Origin: JANMEX01 sp031423755 | Lineage (GTDB): Bacteria; Pseudomonadota; Alphaproteobacteria; Rhizobiales; Rhizobiaceae | Direction: 5' to 3' | Length of the DNA: 9,785 bases | NCBI GenBank assembly: GCA_031423755.1 | Contig: JANPGC010000082.1 | Coordinates: 1-9,785 of the forward strand | Shown: positions 1-5,004 of the stretch, in pieces | Position numbering within the stretch: position 1 is the first letter of the stretch | How the letters are laid out: each line of letters opens with the position of its first letter | Position numbers and translations under genes: made by a program | The notes under the pieces: model-generated | Seen by the model: only the letters and a program-made list of their open reading frames with translations | Database searches by the model: none | Told to the model about the DNA's origin: nothing

Positions 1-2
1 GC

Positions 3-803
3 CATGCCCTGATCGAGAAGCTTGCGGAACATTTCAACGCCGGTGACAACCGTCTTCTGCGTCGCGCGGATGCCGACGATTTCGACTTCCTCGCCGACTT
101 TCACAATGCCGCGCTCGACACGGCCGGTCACAACCGTGCCACGGCCCGAGATCGAGAACACATCTTCAATCGGCAAGAGGAACGGCATGTCCAACGGACG
201 TGCAGGCGTCGGGATGTATTCATCAACAGCGGCCATCAGCGCGCGGACGGAATCCTCGCCGATTTCCTTGTTGGTGCCGTTCAGTGCGCAAACCGCCGAA
301 CCCTTGACGATCGGAATGTCGTCGCCCGGGAAATCATACTTGGACAGAAGCTCGCGCACTTCCATCTCCACGAGTTCGATCAGCTCGGCGTCGTCAACAA
401 GGTCAACCTTGTTCATGTAGACAACCAGAGCCGGAACGCCGACCTGGCGGGCCAGAAGAATGTGCTCGCGGGTCTGCGGCATCGGGCCGTCGGCAGCCGA
501 GACGACGAGAATGCCGCCGTCCATCTGCGCCGCGCCGGTGATCATGTTCTTCACATAATCGGCGTGGCCCGGGCAATCGACATGGGCATAGTGGCGGGCA
601 GCGGTCTCATACTCGACATGCGCCGTCGAAATCGTGATGCCGCGCGCCTTCTCTTCCGGCGCAGCGTCAATCTGGTCATACGGCTTGTATTCGCCGAAAA
701 ACTTGGTGATCGCAGCCGTCAACGACGTCTTGCCATGGTCAACATGACCAATCGTGCCAATGTTCACATGCGGCTTATTGCGTTCAAACTTGCTCTTGGC
801 CAT
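3..803 (-). CDS. tuf: Elongation factor Tu, 5' part (runs off left edge)
   Basis: EF-Tu is the GTPase that carries aminoacyl-tRNA to the ribosomal A site in the cytoplasm. The reverse strand gives 267 uninterrupted codons from ATG at 803. The G-domain motifs are all in place: GHVDHGKT at residues 19-26 (P loop), RGITI at 54-58 (switch I), DCPGH at 76-80 (switch II with the catalytic His), NKVD at 131-134 and GSA at 168-170. The start of domain 2 follows (ISGRGTVVTGRVERG). EF-Tu is normally about 391-396 residues, so the rest of domain 2 and all of domain 3 lie beyond the window. A purine-rich GGGAAGAAG sits just upstream of the start as a modest ribosome binding site. fusA does not precede it, so this is probably the tufB-like copy that normally follows tRNA genes; see the tRNA-Tyr/tRNA-Gly pair at 4412-4677. 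Identification is essentially certain; the tufB assignment is inference. Confidence 0.98.
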   Translation of the reverse strand, partial: MAKSKFERNKPHVNIGTIGHVDHGKTSLTAAITKFFGEYKPYDQIDAAPEEKARGITISTAHVEYETAARHYAHVDCPGHADYVKNMITGAAQMDGGILVVSAADGPMPQTREHILLARQVGVPALVVYMNKVDLVDDAELIELVEMEVRELLSKYDFPGDDIPIVKGSAVCALNGTNKEIGEDSVRALMAAVDEYIPTPARPLDMPFLLPIEDVFSISGRGTVVTGRVERGIVKVGEEVEIVGIRATQKTVVTGVEMFRKLLDQGM

Positions 804-837
804 GATCTTCTTCCCGGTTCATTACAGATGCGCCTGA

Positions 838-920
838 GCGCGGCCACCCGCGCCCTCACAAAAAGCGTGCGGTCCTTTAAGGGAATTCGCCACCCCTTGC
901 AAGAGTGGCAAGGGGTGGCG
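838..920 (-). promoter_or_regulatory. tuf leader region with two GC-rich hairpins
   Basis: Two stable hairpins lie upstream of tuf in the brnT-tuf divergent gap. The larger pairs 888-900 with 908-920 (13 perfect base pairs, 7-nt loop). The smaller pairs GCGCGG at 838-843 with CCGCGC at 848-853 (6 bp, 4-nt loop). Neither is followed by a convincing T run on either strand, so a simple intrinsic terminator is not supported. They could be leader structures controlling tuf, a processing site, or a remnant of a rearrangement. I could not find a convincing -35/-10 pair for tuf here, although one is needed because the tRNA promoter is now far away. Confidence 0.55.
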
Positions 921-952
921 GGTGCCCGTCATTCGGCGCGCGGATGAATTAG

Positions 953-1000
953 ATGCATATGCAAAAAACCTTTGCGTCTTTCCTTTAATGCATATACAAA
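953..1000 (+). promoter_or_regulatory. Putative BrnA operator repeats and brnTA promoter
   Basis: Two near-identical 13-mers occur 35 bp apart: ATGCATATGCAAA at 953-965 and ATGCATATACAAA at 988-1000 (one mismatch). The first contains a perfect 10-bp palindrome, TGCATATGCA (954-963); the second is the same palindrome with one change. A possible promoter is TTGCGT at 972-977 with TACAAA at 995-1000, spacing 17, which would start transcription next to the GTG at 1008. The second repeat overlaps the -10 and the first lies upstream of the -35, as expected for an autorepressor. BrnA antitoxins are known to bind their own promoter; that these repeats are the site is inference. Confidence 0.5.
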
Positions 1001-1007
1001 TAATCTT

Positions 1008-1307
1008 GTGAAAATCACATATGAGCCTGCGAAGCGCAAAAAAGCACTTGAAGAGCGCGGACTTGATTTTGAAGACGCCCGCCACGTCTTGGCCGGTGAT
1101 ACGTTTGAATATGAAGACACGCGAATGGATTACGGCGAGAAGCGCATGATCTGTTTCGGGTTTCTCGACAACCGCCTTGTTGTGCTGGTTTATGTCCGGC
1201 GTGGCGAAGTTACTCACATTGTTTCCCGGCGTGGCGAAGACACGCGCATCGTTTCAATGAGAAAGGCCAATGACCGTGAGCACAAAAAACTCTCCATTGA
1301 AAAGTGA
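1008..1307 (+). CDS. brnT: BrnT-family toxin of a type II toxin-antitoxin system (internal duplication)
   Basis: BrnT toxins are small ribonucleases of RelE-like fold that inhibit translation and are neutralised by BrnA. The protein (99 aa from GTG 1008) shows the family layout: KITYEPAKRKKALEERGLDF at the N terminus, then FEDARHVLAGDTFEYEDTRMDYGEKR, a hydrophobic strand (RLVVLVYV) and the hallmark IVSMRKANDRE near the C terminus. The family normally starts at this K-I-T-Y position; the upstream in-frame TTG at 972 would add 12 uncharacteristic residues. There is no Shine-Dalgarno before 1008, so the message may be leaderless. Oddly, residues 64-73 (RRGEVTHIVS) are repeated as 74-83 (RRGEDTRIVS); typical members have one such strand before SMRKA. 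The gene overlaps brnA by 38 bp. Family call is secure; activity of this variant is uncertain. Confidence 0.9.
   Translation: MKITYEPAKRKKALEERGLDFEDARHVLAGDTFEYEDTRMDYGEKRMICFGFLDNRLVVLVYVRRGEVTHIVSRRGEDTRIVSMRKANDREHKKLSIEK
1196..1255 (+). repeat. 30-bp in-frame tandem duplication inside brnT
   Basis: Positions 1196-1225 and 1226-1255 are two adjacent 30-bp units, matching at 25 of 30 positions. The first 14 bases (CCGGCGTGGCGAAG) and the last seven positions bar one are the same. The reading frame is kept, adding exactly ten residues to the toxin. The five differences show that the duplication is not brand new and has been tolerated. Confidence 0.9.
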
Positions 1308-1599
1308 CCTGGCGAAAGTGGACGCGCATGTCGTGCAGATGCATGAATATGACGAGGTGCCGGAATTGACTGATGAAATGGTCAATCTGGGCTCGTTCAG
1401 GAAGGCTGGTGAACTGGTTCCTGCCGATGTCGGCAGGGCAGCGATGTCCTTGCGTTTGCGAGGGCGGCCGAAAGTGGAGCAGCGGAAGCAGACTGTGGCG
1501 ATCCGTCTGTCGGCAGATGTGCTGGCGGCGCTCAGAGCAACCGGCAAAGGCTGGCAGACGCGCGCCGAAGAAACACTCCGGCGCTCGCTGGGGCTTTAA
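1270..1599 (+). CDS. brnA: BrnA-family antitoxin
   Basis: BrnA is the antitoxin that binds and inhibits BrnT and represses the operon through a ribbon-helix-helix DNA-binding region. This 109-aa protein has the family's N-terminal segment (YDEVPELTDEMVNLGSFRKAGEL, about residues 27-49) and the C-terminal RGRPKVEQRKQTVAIRLSADVLAALRATGKGWQTRAEETLRRSL region (64-107). The latter carries the basic RGRPK linker, the beta strand VAIRLSADV and the two helices with the family signature TGKGWQTR. The ATG at 1270 lies inside the end of brnT, giving a 38-bp overlap that implies translational coupling; GAGAAAGG just upstream can serve as ribosome binding site. Toxin first, antitoxin second is the normal order for brnTA. 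Together with brnT it looks intact. Confidence 0.92.
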   Translation: MTVSTKNSPLKSDLAKVDAHVVQMHEYDEVPELTDEMVNLGSFRKAGELVPADVGRAAMSLRLRGRPKVEQRKQTVAIRLSADVLAALRATGKGWQTRAEETLRRSLGL

Positions 1600-1619
1600 T
1601 AAGTTGGCTCTTGAGGCAC

Positions 1620-1970
1620 TCAGACCGCTGCTTCGACCATGATTTCAACGTCAAGGCCGGGCGCGGCGAGCTTTGATTCCACCGTGGCACGTGCGGGCGT
1701 ATGCCCCTGAACAACCCATCCGTCCCAAGCCTCGTTCATCTGCGAAAACGTCGCCATGTCAGTGAGCCAGATGTTGGCCTTGAGGATGCGCGTCTTGTCC
1801 GTGCCAGCCTCTTTCAGGATGGCGTCAATCTGCGCCAGAACGTCCCTCGTCTGCTCCAGCACGGACTTGCCCGCAGCAGCGTCGGCGACGATCCCGGCCA
1901 GATAGGCGACGCCATTGTGAACAACAGCCTGTGACATGCGCTTGCCTGCGCCGATGCGGGTGATGGACAT
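1620..1970 (-). CDS. Rid family (YjgF/YER057c/UK114) protein
   Basis: Rid proteins are small trimeric cytosolic proteins; the archetype RidA hydrolyses reactive enamine/imine intermediates such as 2-aminoacrylate. The 116-aa product has the full fold: VVHNGVAYLAGIVAD (strands, 16-30), the helix EQTRDVLAQIDAILKEAGTDKTRILKANIWLTDM (39-72), TPARATVES (91-99) with the conserved arginine R94, and the C-terminal LDVEIMVEAAV with the conserved glutamate. The archetype's GPYSQA segment is replaced by KRMSQAV, so this is probably one of the other Rid subfamilies and need not share RidA's substrate. ATG 1970 is preceded by GAGGAG with 7-nt spacing. A weak promoter-like pair, TTGCCT (2034-2029) and TTTATG (2011-2006), spacing 17, lies upstream; alternatively it is read together with the MAPEG gene 82 bp upstream. 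It converges on brnA with a 20-bp gap. Confidence 0.9.
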   Translation of the reverse strand: MSITRIGAGKRMSQAVVHNGVAYLAGIVADAAAGKSVLEQTRDVLAQIDAILKEAGTDKTRILKANIWLTDMATFSQMNEAWDGWVVQGHTPARATVESKLAAPGLDVEIMVEAAV

Positions 1971-2052
1971 GGGAGTGCTCCTCGAAAAATTGAAGTCTGG
2001 AGGCGCATAAACGGCAGAACGCGCGCAAAGGCAAGCGCCGGAAAATGCCTGT

Positions 2053-2520
2053 TCAGAAGCCGAGGGCGACGAAGAGCGTGCGCCCTGTCATGTAGATCAG
2101 GATCAGCGATCCAATCGTCCAGAGCGTTGCCCGCATGTCATGAGTTTGCGCCGTCAGATAGGCCGCAAAGTGTACGAGGCGGGACACGACGTAGCCGTAA
2201 AGCAGCACGCGCGCCAGCAGCAGCGACGGATCGGTCAGAACAAACAGGAAGGCCGACACGAGAAAAAACGGCAGATTCTCCAGATCATTCATCTGGATGC
2301 GGCGGATCCGGTCCACACGCTCGTTCGGCAGGATTTGGGAAGGGTTCGGCTGCGGATTGATCGCCGTCTTTTTCAAGTCTTCGGGGGAACGGTATCCACC
2401 CTTCTCATGCATCATCCGCCAGACAGTGAGCCACGACATGCTGACAGCCTTCAGGACCATGATCGACGCCGCGATGGCGTAGGTAGCGAAGACGGGATCT
2501 TGCAGATTGATGGTGGTCAT
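2053..2520 (-). CDS. MAPEG family membrane protein (MGST1/mPGES-like)
   Basis: MAPEG proteins are four-helix integral membrane proteins, often glutathione-dependent transferases or peroxidases acting on lipophilic substrates. The product (155 aa from ATG 2520) has hydrophobic segments at about residues 10-34, 84-96, 100-125 and 131-152. It also has the family hallmark ERVDRIRRIQMNDLEN at 67-82 in the loop before the second helix, closest in style to the MGST1/mPGES-1 branch (consensus ERVRRAHLNDLEN; here the His is Gln). The longer reading from TTG 2592 is disfavoured because GAGGAA lies just before ATG 2520 and because MAPEG proteins rarely have long N-terminal extensions. A possible promoter is GTTTGA (2590-2585) with TACTAA (2567-2562), spacing 17. 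It may be co-transcribed with the Rid gene downstream. Substrate unknown. Confidence 0.88.
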   Translation of the reverse strand: MTTINLQDPVFATYAIAASIMVLKAVSMSWLTVWRMMHEKGGYRSPEDLKKTAINPQPNPSQILPNERVDRIRRIQMNDLENLPFFLVSAFLFVLTDPSLLLARVLLYGYVVSRLVHFAAYLTAQTHDMRATLWTIGSLILIYMTGRTLFVALGF

Positions 2521-2560
2521 TTGTTCCTCAGACATCGGTGCTCGGACGTCATGAATGCCA

Positions 2561-2590
2561 ATTAGTAAATCAAAATTTCGCAAATCAAAC
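2561..2590 (-). promoter_or_regulatory. Candidate promoter of the MAPEG (and Rid) genes
   Basis: On the minus strand GTTTGA (2590-2585) and the extended -10-like TACTAAT (2567-2561) are 17 bp apart in a strongly AT-rich patch, about 40 bp upstream of ATG 2520. The -10 is good, the -35 moderate. Confidence 0.4.
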
Positions 2591-2710
2591 AATCAGCAAA
2601 AGTAAGACGTCACTTTTTTCGTGCAAATAATCTCCCCGTCACTCAAGCATAGCATTAACGCGGGGTTGTGTTATCACCAGACAAATTGATTTCCTGAAGG
2701 GGCCATTGTC

Positions 2711-3532
2711 GTGGGAGCATTGGTTGACGGTGACGATGGACTTCCAGTTGAGAATGTCGGACCTTGGGCAAAGACCAAGCATGATTATCTTTGCCGGTAT
2801 GTTGATATATCACGCTCGGCACGAAGGAAGTTTATCGGCCCCACAAAAGCCGGAGCGGTCTACATAGATCCCTTTTGTGGACCAGGGCGCGTTCTTGTAC
2901 GCAGAGGTGAATATGCAGAGGGAAGCTGCGTCGCCGCTTGGAACGCGAGTGTTCGCGGCGGTTCGCCATTTACGAAGGTATTAATCGCAGACTTGGATAA
3001 AGAGCGTCTTGGATATGCTGAAGAGCGGCTTAAACGGTTAAACGCACCTGTCACTGCATTCCACGGCTCAGCTAAAGATACGATGCTGCCGATGCTTAAG
3101 AAGGCAGATAGCTACGGCCTTCACTTCGCTTTCATCGATCCGTACAACCTAGACTCACTCGACTTCAGGATTTTCCATTTATTGTCAAAGTTTAGAAGAA
3201 TGGACATTATGGTTCATCTAAGCAAAATGGATCTTCAAAGAAACTTGGACCTAAACATTGCCCAAAAGCTGGAAGCATTTGACAAATTCGCTCCTGGTTG
3301 GCGAGATAGAGTGTCGTTCGACCAAGCACAAAAAGGCATCAGGACCGAAATCATAGATCACTGGCGTAGCTTGTTGGCTGCGCAGGGAACTGGAGCATCC
3401 GCTAATATGAGGCTCCTTACTGGAGCAAGAAAGCAGCACCTTTATTGGTTAACGTTGATCGCCAAGCACGACCTTGCGCACATGTTTTGGGATACGGCAT
3501 CCAACCCAGAGGGTCAGGGAGACCTATTTTAA
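2711..3532 (+). CDS. tcmP: Three-Cys-motif partner protein TcmP-like, methyltransferase fold
   Basis: TcmP-family proteins have a class I methyltransferase-like fold and are named for being encoded beside three-cysteine-motif (Gp37/Gp68, DUF5131) proteins, exactly the case here. The 273-aa product has the family opening GPWAKTKHDYLCRYVDI (17-33), the SAM-binding-like loop YIDPFCGPGR (51-60), an acidic end of strand 2 (IADLD, 92-96), the motif-IV-like FIDPYNLDSLDF (141-152), and the C-terminal MFWDTASNPEGQGDLF. GTG 2711 is chosen because GAAGGGG lies 8 nt upstream. The 118-bp AT-rich leader shows no clear promoter. Base composition is visibly more AT-rich than the flanking core genes, suggesting recent acquisition. 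It ends in the same TTAA that ends the convergent DUF5131 gene (4-bp overlap). Target of methylation, if any, is unknown; DNA, RNA or the partner protein are all possible. Confidence 0.85.
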   Translation: MGALVDGDDGLPVENVGPWAKTKHDYLCRYVDISRSARRKFIGPTKAGAVYIDPFCGPGRVLVRRGEYAEGSCVAAWNASVRGGSPFTKVLIADLDKERLGYAEERLKRLNAPVTAFHGSAKDTMLPMLKKADSYGLHFAFIDPYNLDSLDFRIFHLLSKFRRMDIMVHLSKMDLQRNLDLNIAQKLEAFDKFAPGWRDRVSFDQAQKGIRTEIIDHWRSLLAAQGTGASANMRLLTGARKQHLYWLTLIAKHDLAHMFWDTASNPEGQGDLF

Positions 3533-4284
3533 AGAGTGGCGTGTGTTGCAGGCATCTCGTTCCACACTTGGCCCCGATACGACCGCCCGCTGGCTTTCTT
3601 ATTTGTACCGCCCCATTGCTTGAAGAAAAACGCTGATCCGGAGTCAGCACACATATCGAAGATTTCGTCTATCCAAGCTTGGTCGATCAGACGTGCTTGC
3701 GGACCAGATTCGCCTCCTACAATCGCCCACTGTATTCCCCGAAGATCACCAGCCGCGACCGAACCAATCAGCGGTTCAAACGATACAAACCGGATTGCCG
3801 CCGGCACGGCTCTCAGGTGATCAAGCCTTGACAACACTCGTTCATCTTCGACGCTAGTGCCAAGCCAAACGTTATCAAGGACTTGAAAGCCATCTGAAAG
3901 TATCGTCGCCATTCTATCAGGACGCTTGGTGAGTATCTGATAGGTATGGCGCTTCGTTTCAGCCATTGCCGACCAAACACGCCGAATGAATTCCACCGGA
4001 ACGTCTGGATGAAACAGGTCTGACATCGAGTTTACGAACACGTTCCTCGGACGGCTCCAAGTTGACGGAATACTCAAAGCTTTCTCATCCAGAAAAAGTC
4101 TGCCAGTCCACTTTGCACGGCCACCAGACTTTCGCGTAAGACCGGAGTATTTCTTAACACCCATGGAATCAAGACGTGCCGCCATCCTCATCGCGTAACA
4201 ATTGGTGCAACCAGCGCTCATGATCGAGCACCCAGCGACAGGGTTCCACGTTGCATCAGTCCATTCAATTGTTGTTTCGGCCAT
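3529..4284 (-). CDS. Phage Gp37/Gp68 family (DUF5131) three-cysteine-motif protein
   Basis: The 251-aa product matches the Gp37/Gp68 family found in phages and bacterial accessory regions. The start is IEWTDATWNPVAGC (6-19), followed by a three-cysteine cluster C19-x6-C26-x2-C29, resembling but not identical to the CxxxCxxC cluster of radical SAM enzymes. Family blocks follow in order: KWTGRLFLDEKAL (58-70), RNVFVNSMSDLFH (80-92), YQILTKRPDRM (115-125), NVWLGTSVEDE (138-148), RFVSFEPLIG (165-174), WAIVGGESGP (186-195) and AFFFKQWGG (218-226). It is about the usual family length and intact. ATG 4284 is preceded by AAAAGGG at 5-nt spacing, and a strong promoter lies between it and tRNA-Gly. The biochemical function of the family is not established to my knowledge; an iron-sulfur or metal-binding enzyme acting with the TcmP neighbour is a reasonable inference. 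Confidence 0.9.
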   Translation of the reverse strand: MAETTIEWTDATWNPVAGCSIMSAGCTNCYAMRMAARLDSMGVKKYSGLTRKSGGRAKWTGRLFLDEKALSIPSTWSRPRNVFVNSMSDLFHPDVPVEFIRRVWSAMAETKRHTYQILTKRPDRMATILSDGFQVLDNVWLGTSVEDERVLSRLDHLRAVPAAIRFVSFEPLIGSVAAGDLRGIQWAIVGGESGPQARLIDQAWIDEIFDMCADSGSAFFFKQWGGTNKKASGRSYRGQVWNEMPATHATL

Positions 4285-4374
4285 GGCAACCCTTTTCCGC
4301 TACGGCCAACGCTAACTCTAACGTGGTTCACGACAGGTTAATCAGATCCCGCAACCAGCGAGCTGCTCCAGCAC

Positions 4375-4402
4375 ATTATACTCGCCATAAATACAGTGTC
4401 AG
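4375..4402 (-). promoter_or_regulatory. Strong sigma-70-like promoter for the DUF5131 gene
   Basis: On the minus strand CTGACA (4402-4397, one mismatch to TTGACA) and a perfect TATAAT (4380-4375) are separated by 16 bp. Transcription would start near 4368, leaving an 84-nt leader before ATG 4284. It begins only 9 bp after the encoded CCA of tRNA-Gly, so it was probably brought in or created when the accessory genes arrived. Confidence 0.7.
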
Positions 4403-4411
4403 GCAAAATAA

Positions 4412-4485
4412 TGGAGCGGGTGAAGGGAATCGAACCCTCGTATTCAGCTTGGAAGGCTGCTGCTCTACCATTGAGCTACACCCGC
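4412..4485 (-). tRNA. tRNA-Gly (anticodon UCC)
   Basis: The minus strand folds as a 74-nt tRNA with encoded CCA. The acceptor GCGGGTG/CACCCGC is 7 bp, the D arm is AGCTCAATGGTAGAGCA, and the anticodon loop CTTCCAA carries UCC. The T arm AGGGTTCGATTCCCT is canonical, the discriminator is U73, and CCA is at 4414-4412. It is downstream of tRNA-Tyr and presumably on the same transcript. Confidence 0.97.
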
Positions 4486-4492
4486 ATCGCAT

Positions 4493-4594
4493 CCGGCAAT
4501 GACGATGTGCCGGAGGTCTTGACGCCCGCCTTCGCCTGATGGCTTCGGCGCGGCATTTCCATCAACCAAGCCAATGGCTTGGATGATGGAAATG
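4493..4594 (-). other. Inter-tRNA spacer made of hairpins
   Basis: The 107-bp spacer between the two tRNAs is mostly paired. Just after tRNA-Tyr, 4584-4594 pairs with 4554-4564 (11 bp), then one A/A mismatch, then 4576-4582 pairs with 4566-4572 (7 bp) around a 3-nt loop. Next is a weaker GC stem around 4532-4550 (CGCC and GCC pairing with GGC and GGCG). Near tRNA-Gly, CCGGCA 4493-4498 pairs with TGCCGG 4508-4513. The first stem includes the encoded CC of the tRNA-Tyr CCA end, so it may steer 3' processing of the precursor. Confidence 0.6.
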
Positions 4595-4677
4595 GTGGGA
4601 GATGTAGGACTCGAACCTACGAAGGCGTAGCCAGCGGATTTACAGTCCGCCCCCTTTGCCGCTCGGGACAATCTCCC
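4593..4677 (-). tRNA. tRNA-Tyr (anticodon GUA)
   Basis: The minus strand gives an 85-nt class II tRNA with encoded CCA. The acceptor GGGAGAT/ATCTCCC, anticodon stem-loop GCGGACTGTAAATCCGC with GUA, long variable arm TGGCTACGCCTTC, T arm GTAGGTTCGAGTCCTAC, A73 and CCA are all present. It is first in the Tyr-Gly order. Confidence 0.97.
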
Positions 4678-4721
4678 ACGCTGCTTTTGCCAGCCAAACT
4701 GCGACCGGCAACCGCGAGCGC

Positions 4722-4750
4722 CTTATGGCCACTGGCATTTGCACTGTCAA
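4722..4750 (-). promoter_or_regulatory. Promoter of the tRNA-Tyr/tRNA-Gly transcript
   Basis: On the minus strand a perfect TTGACA (4750-4745) and CATAAG (4727-4722, 4 of 6) are separated by exactly 17 bp, about 45 bp before the mature tRNA-Tyr 5' end. The bases after the -10 are GC-rich (GCGCTCGCGG), the kind of discriminator associated with stringent control of stable RNA promoters. Confidence 0.7.
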
Positions 4751-4791
4751 CTCTGACGCCGCCTATTTTTCAACGCGCGCATTGAGCCTTG

Positions 4792-4960
4792 CCCAAAATT
4801 CAGTTTGATGAGTCAAATGGTGTGATTTTTGAGAAACTTTGGGTCCCCGCCAGCGGCTTGCCGCTTAAGGGCGGAGCAAGATTTGGCGGAGCGAACTTTT
4901 GTTCGTGAGCACCGGAGGCGCGGAAAATTGCATCAGTTGGCCATCAAAGTGAATTTTCGG
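4792..4960. repeat. Palindromic intergenic repeat element, copy A
   Basis: A 169-bp MITE-like element with imperfect terminal inverted repeats. AAAATTCAGTTTGATG at 4795-4810 matches the reverse complement of 4942-4957 at 15 of 16 positions. Inside are further small hairpins: TTTGA-TGAG-TCAAA (4804-4817), AGCGGCTTGCCGCT (4852-4865) and CGAAC-TTTT-GTTCG (about 4891-4905). It shares a 34-nt identical core (4840-4873) and the ends with copy B at 8681-8945. It fills much of the gene-free gap 4678-5004 between tRNA-Tyr and rlmB; besides it and the tRNA promoter I see nothing else there. Confidence 0.8.
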
Positions 4961-5004
4961 TGAGGCTCATAGGCAGACGGGAAGCTCGGTGGTATGGGAG
5001 CGCC

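Noticed and set aside
888..920. Intrinsic terminator before tuf or brnT
   Set aside because: The stem is strong but no T run follows on either strand.
462..947. 161-aa open frame on the plus strand
   Set aside because: Antisense to the EF-Tu G domain and its leader; the reverse strand codes a highly conserved protein.
972..1007. Upstream TTG start for brnT
   Set aside because: It would add 12 residues not seen in BrnT and would place the start over the candidate promoter; GTG 1008 fits the family N terminus.
4412..4485. Duplicated tRNA-Gly 3' end (att site) at the other end of the island
   Set aside because: I looked for a copy of the tRNA-Gly 3' end near 2530 and near 804-960 and found none, and no integrase gene is present, so integrase-mediated insertion is not supported.
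4465..4671. 68-aa open frame over the tRNAs
   Set aside because: It covers tRNA-Tyr and the spacer hairpins; no protein evidence.
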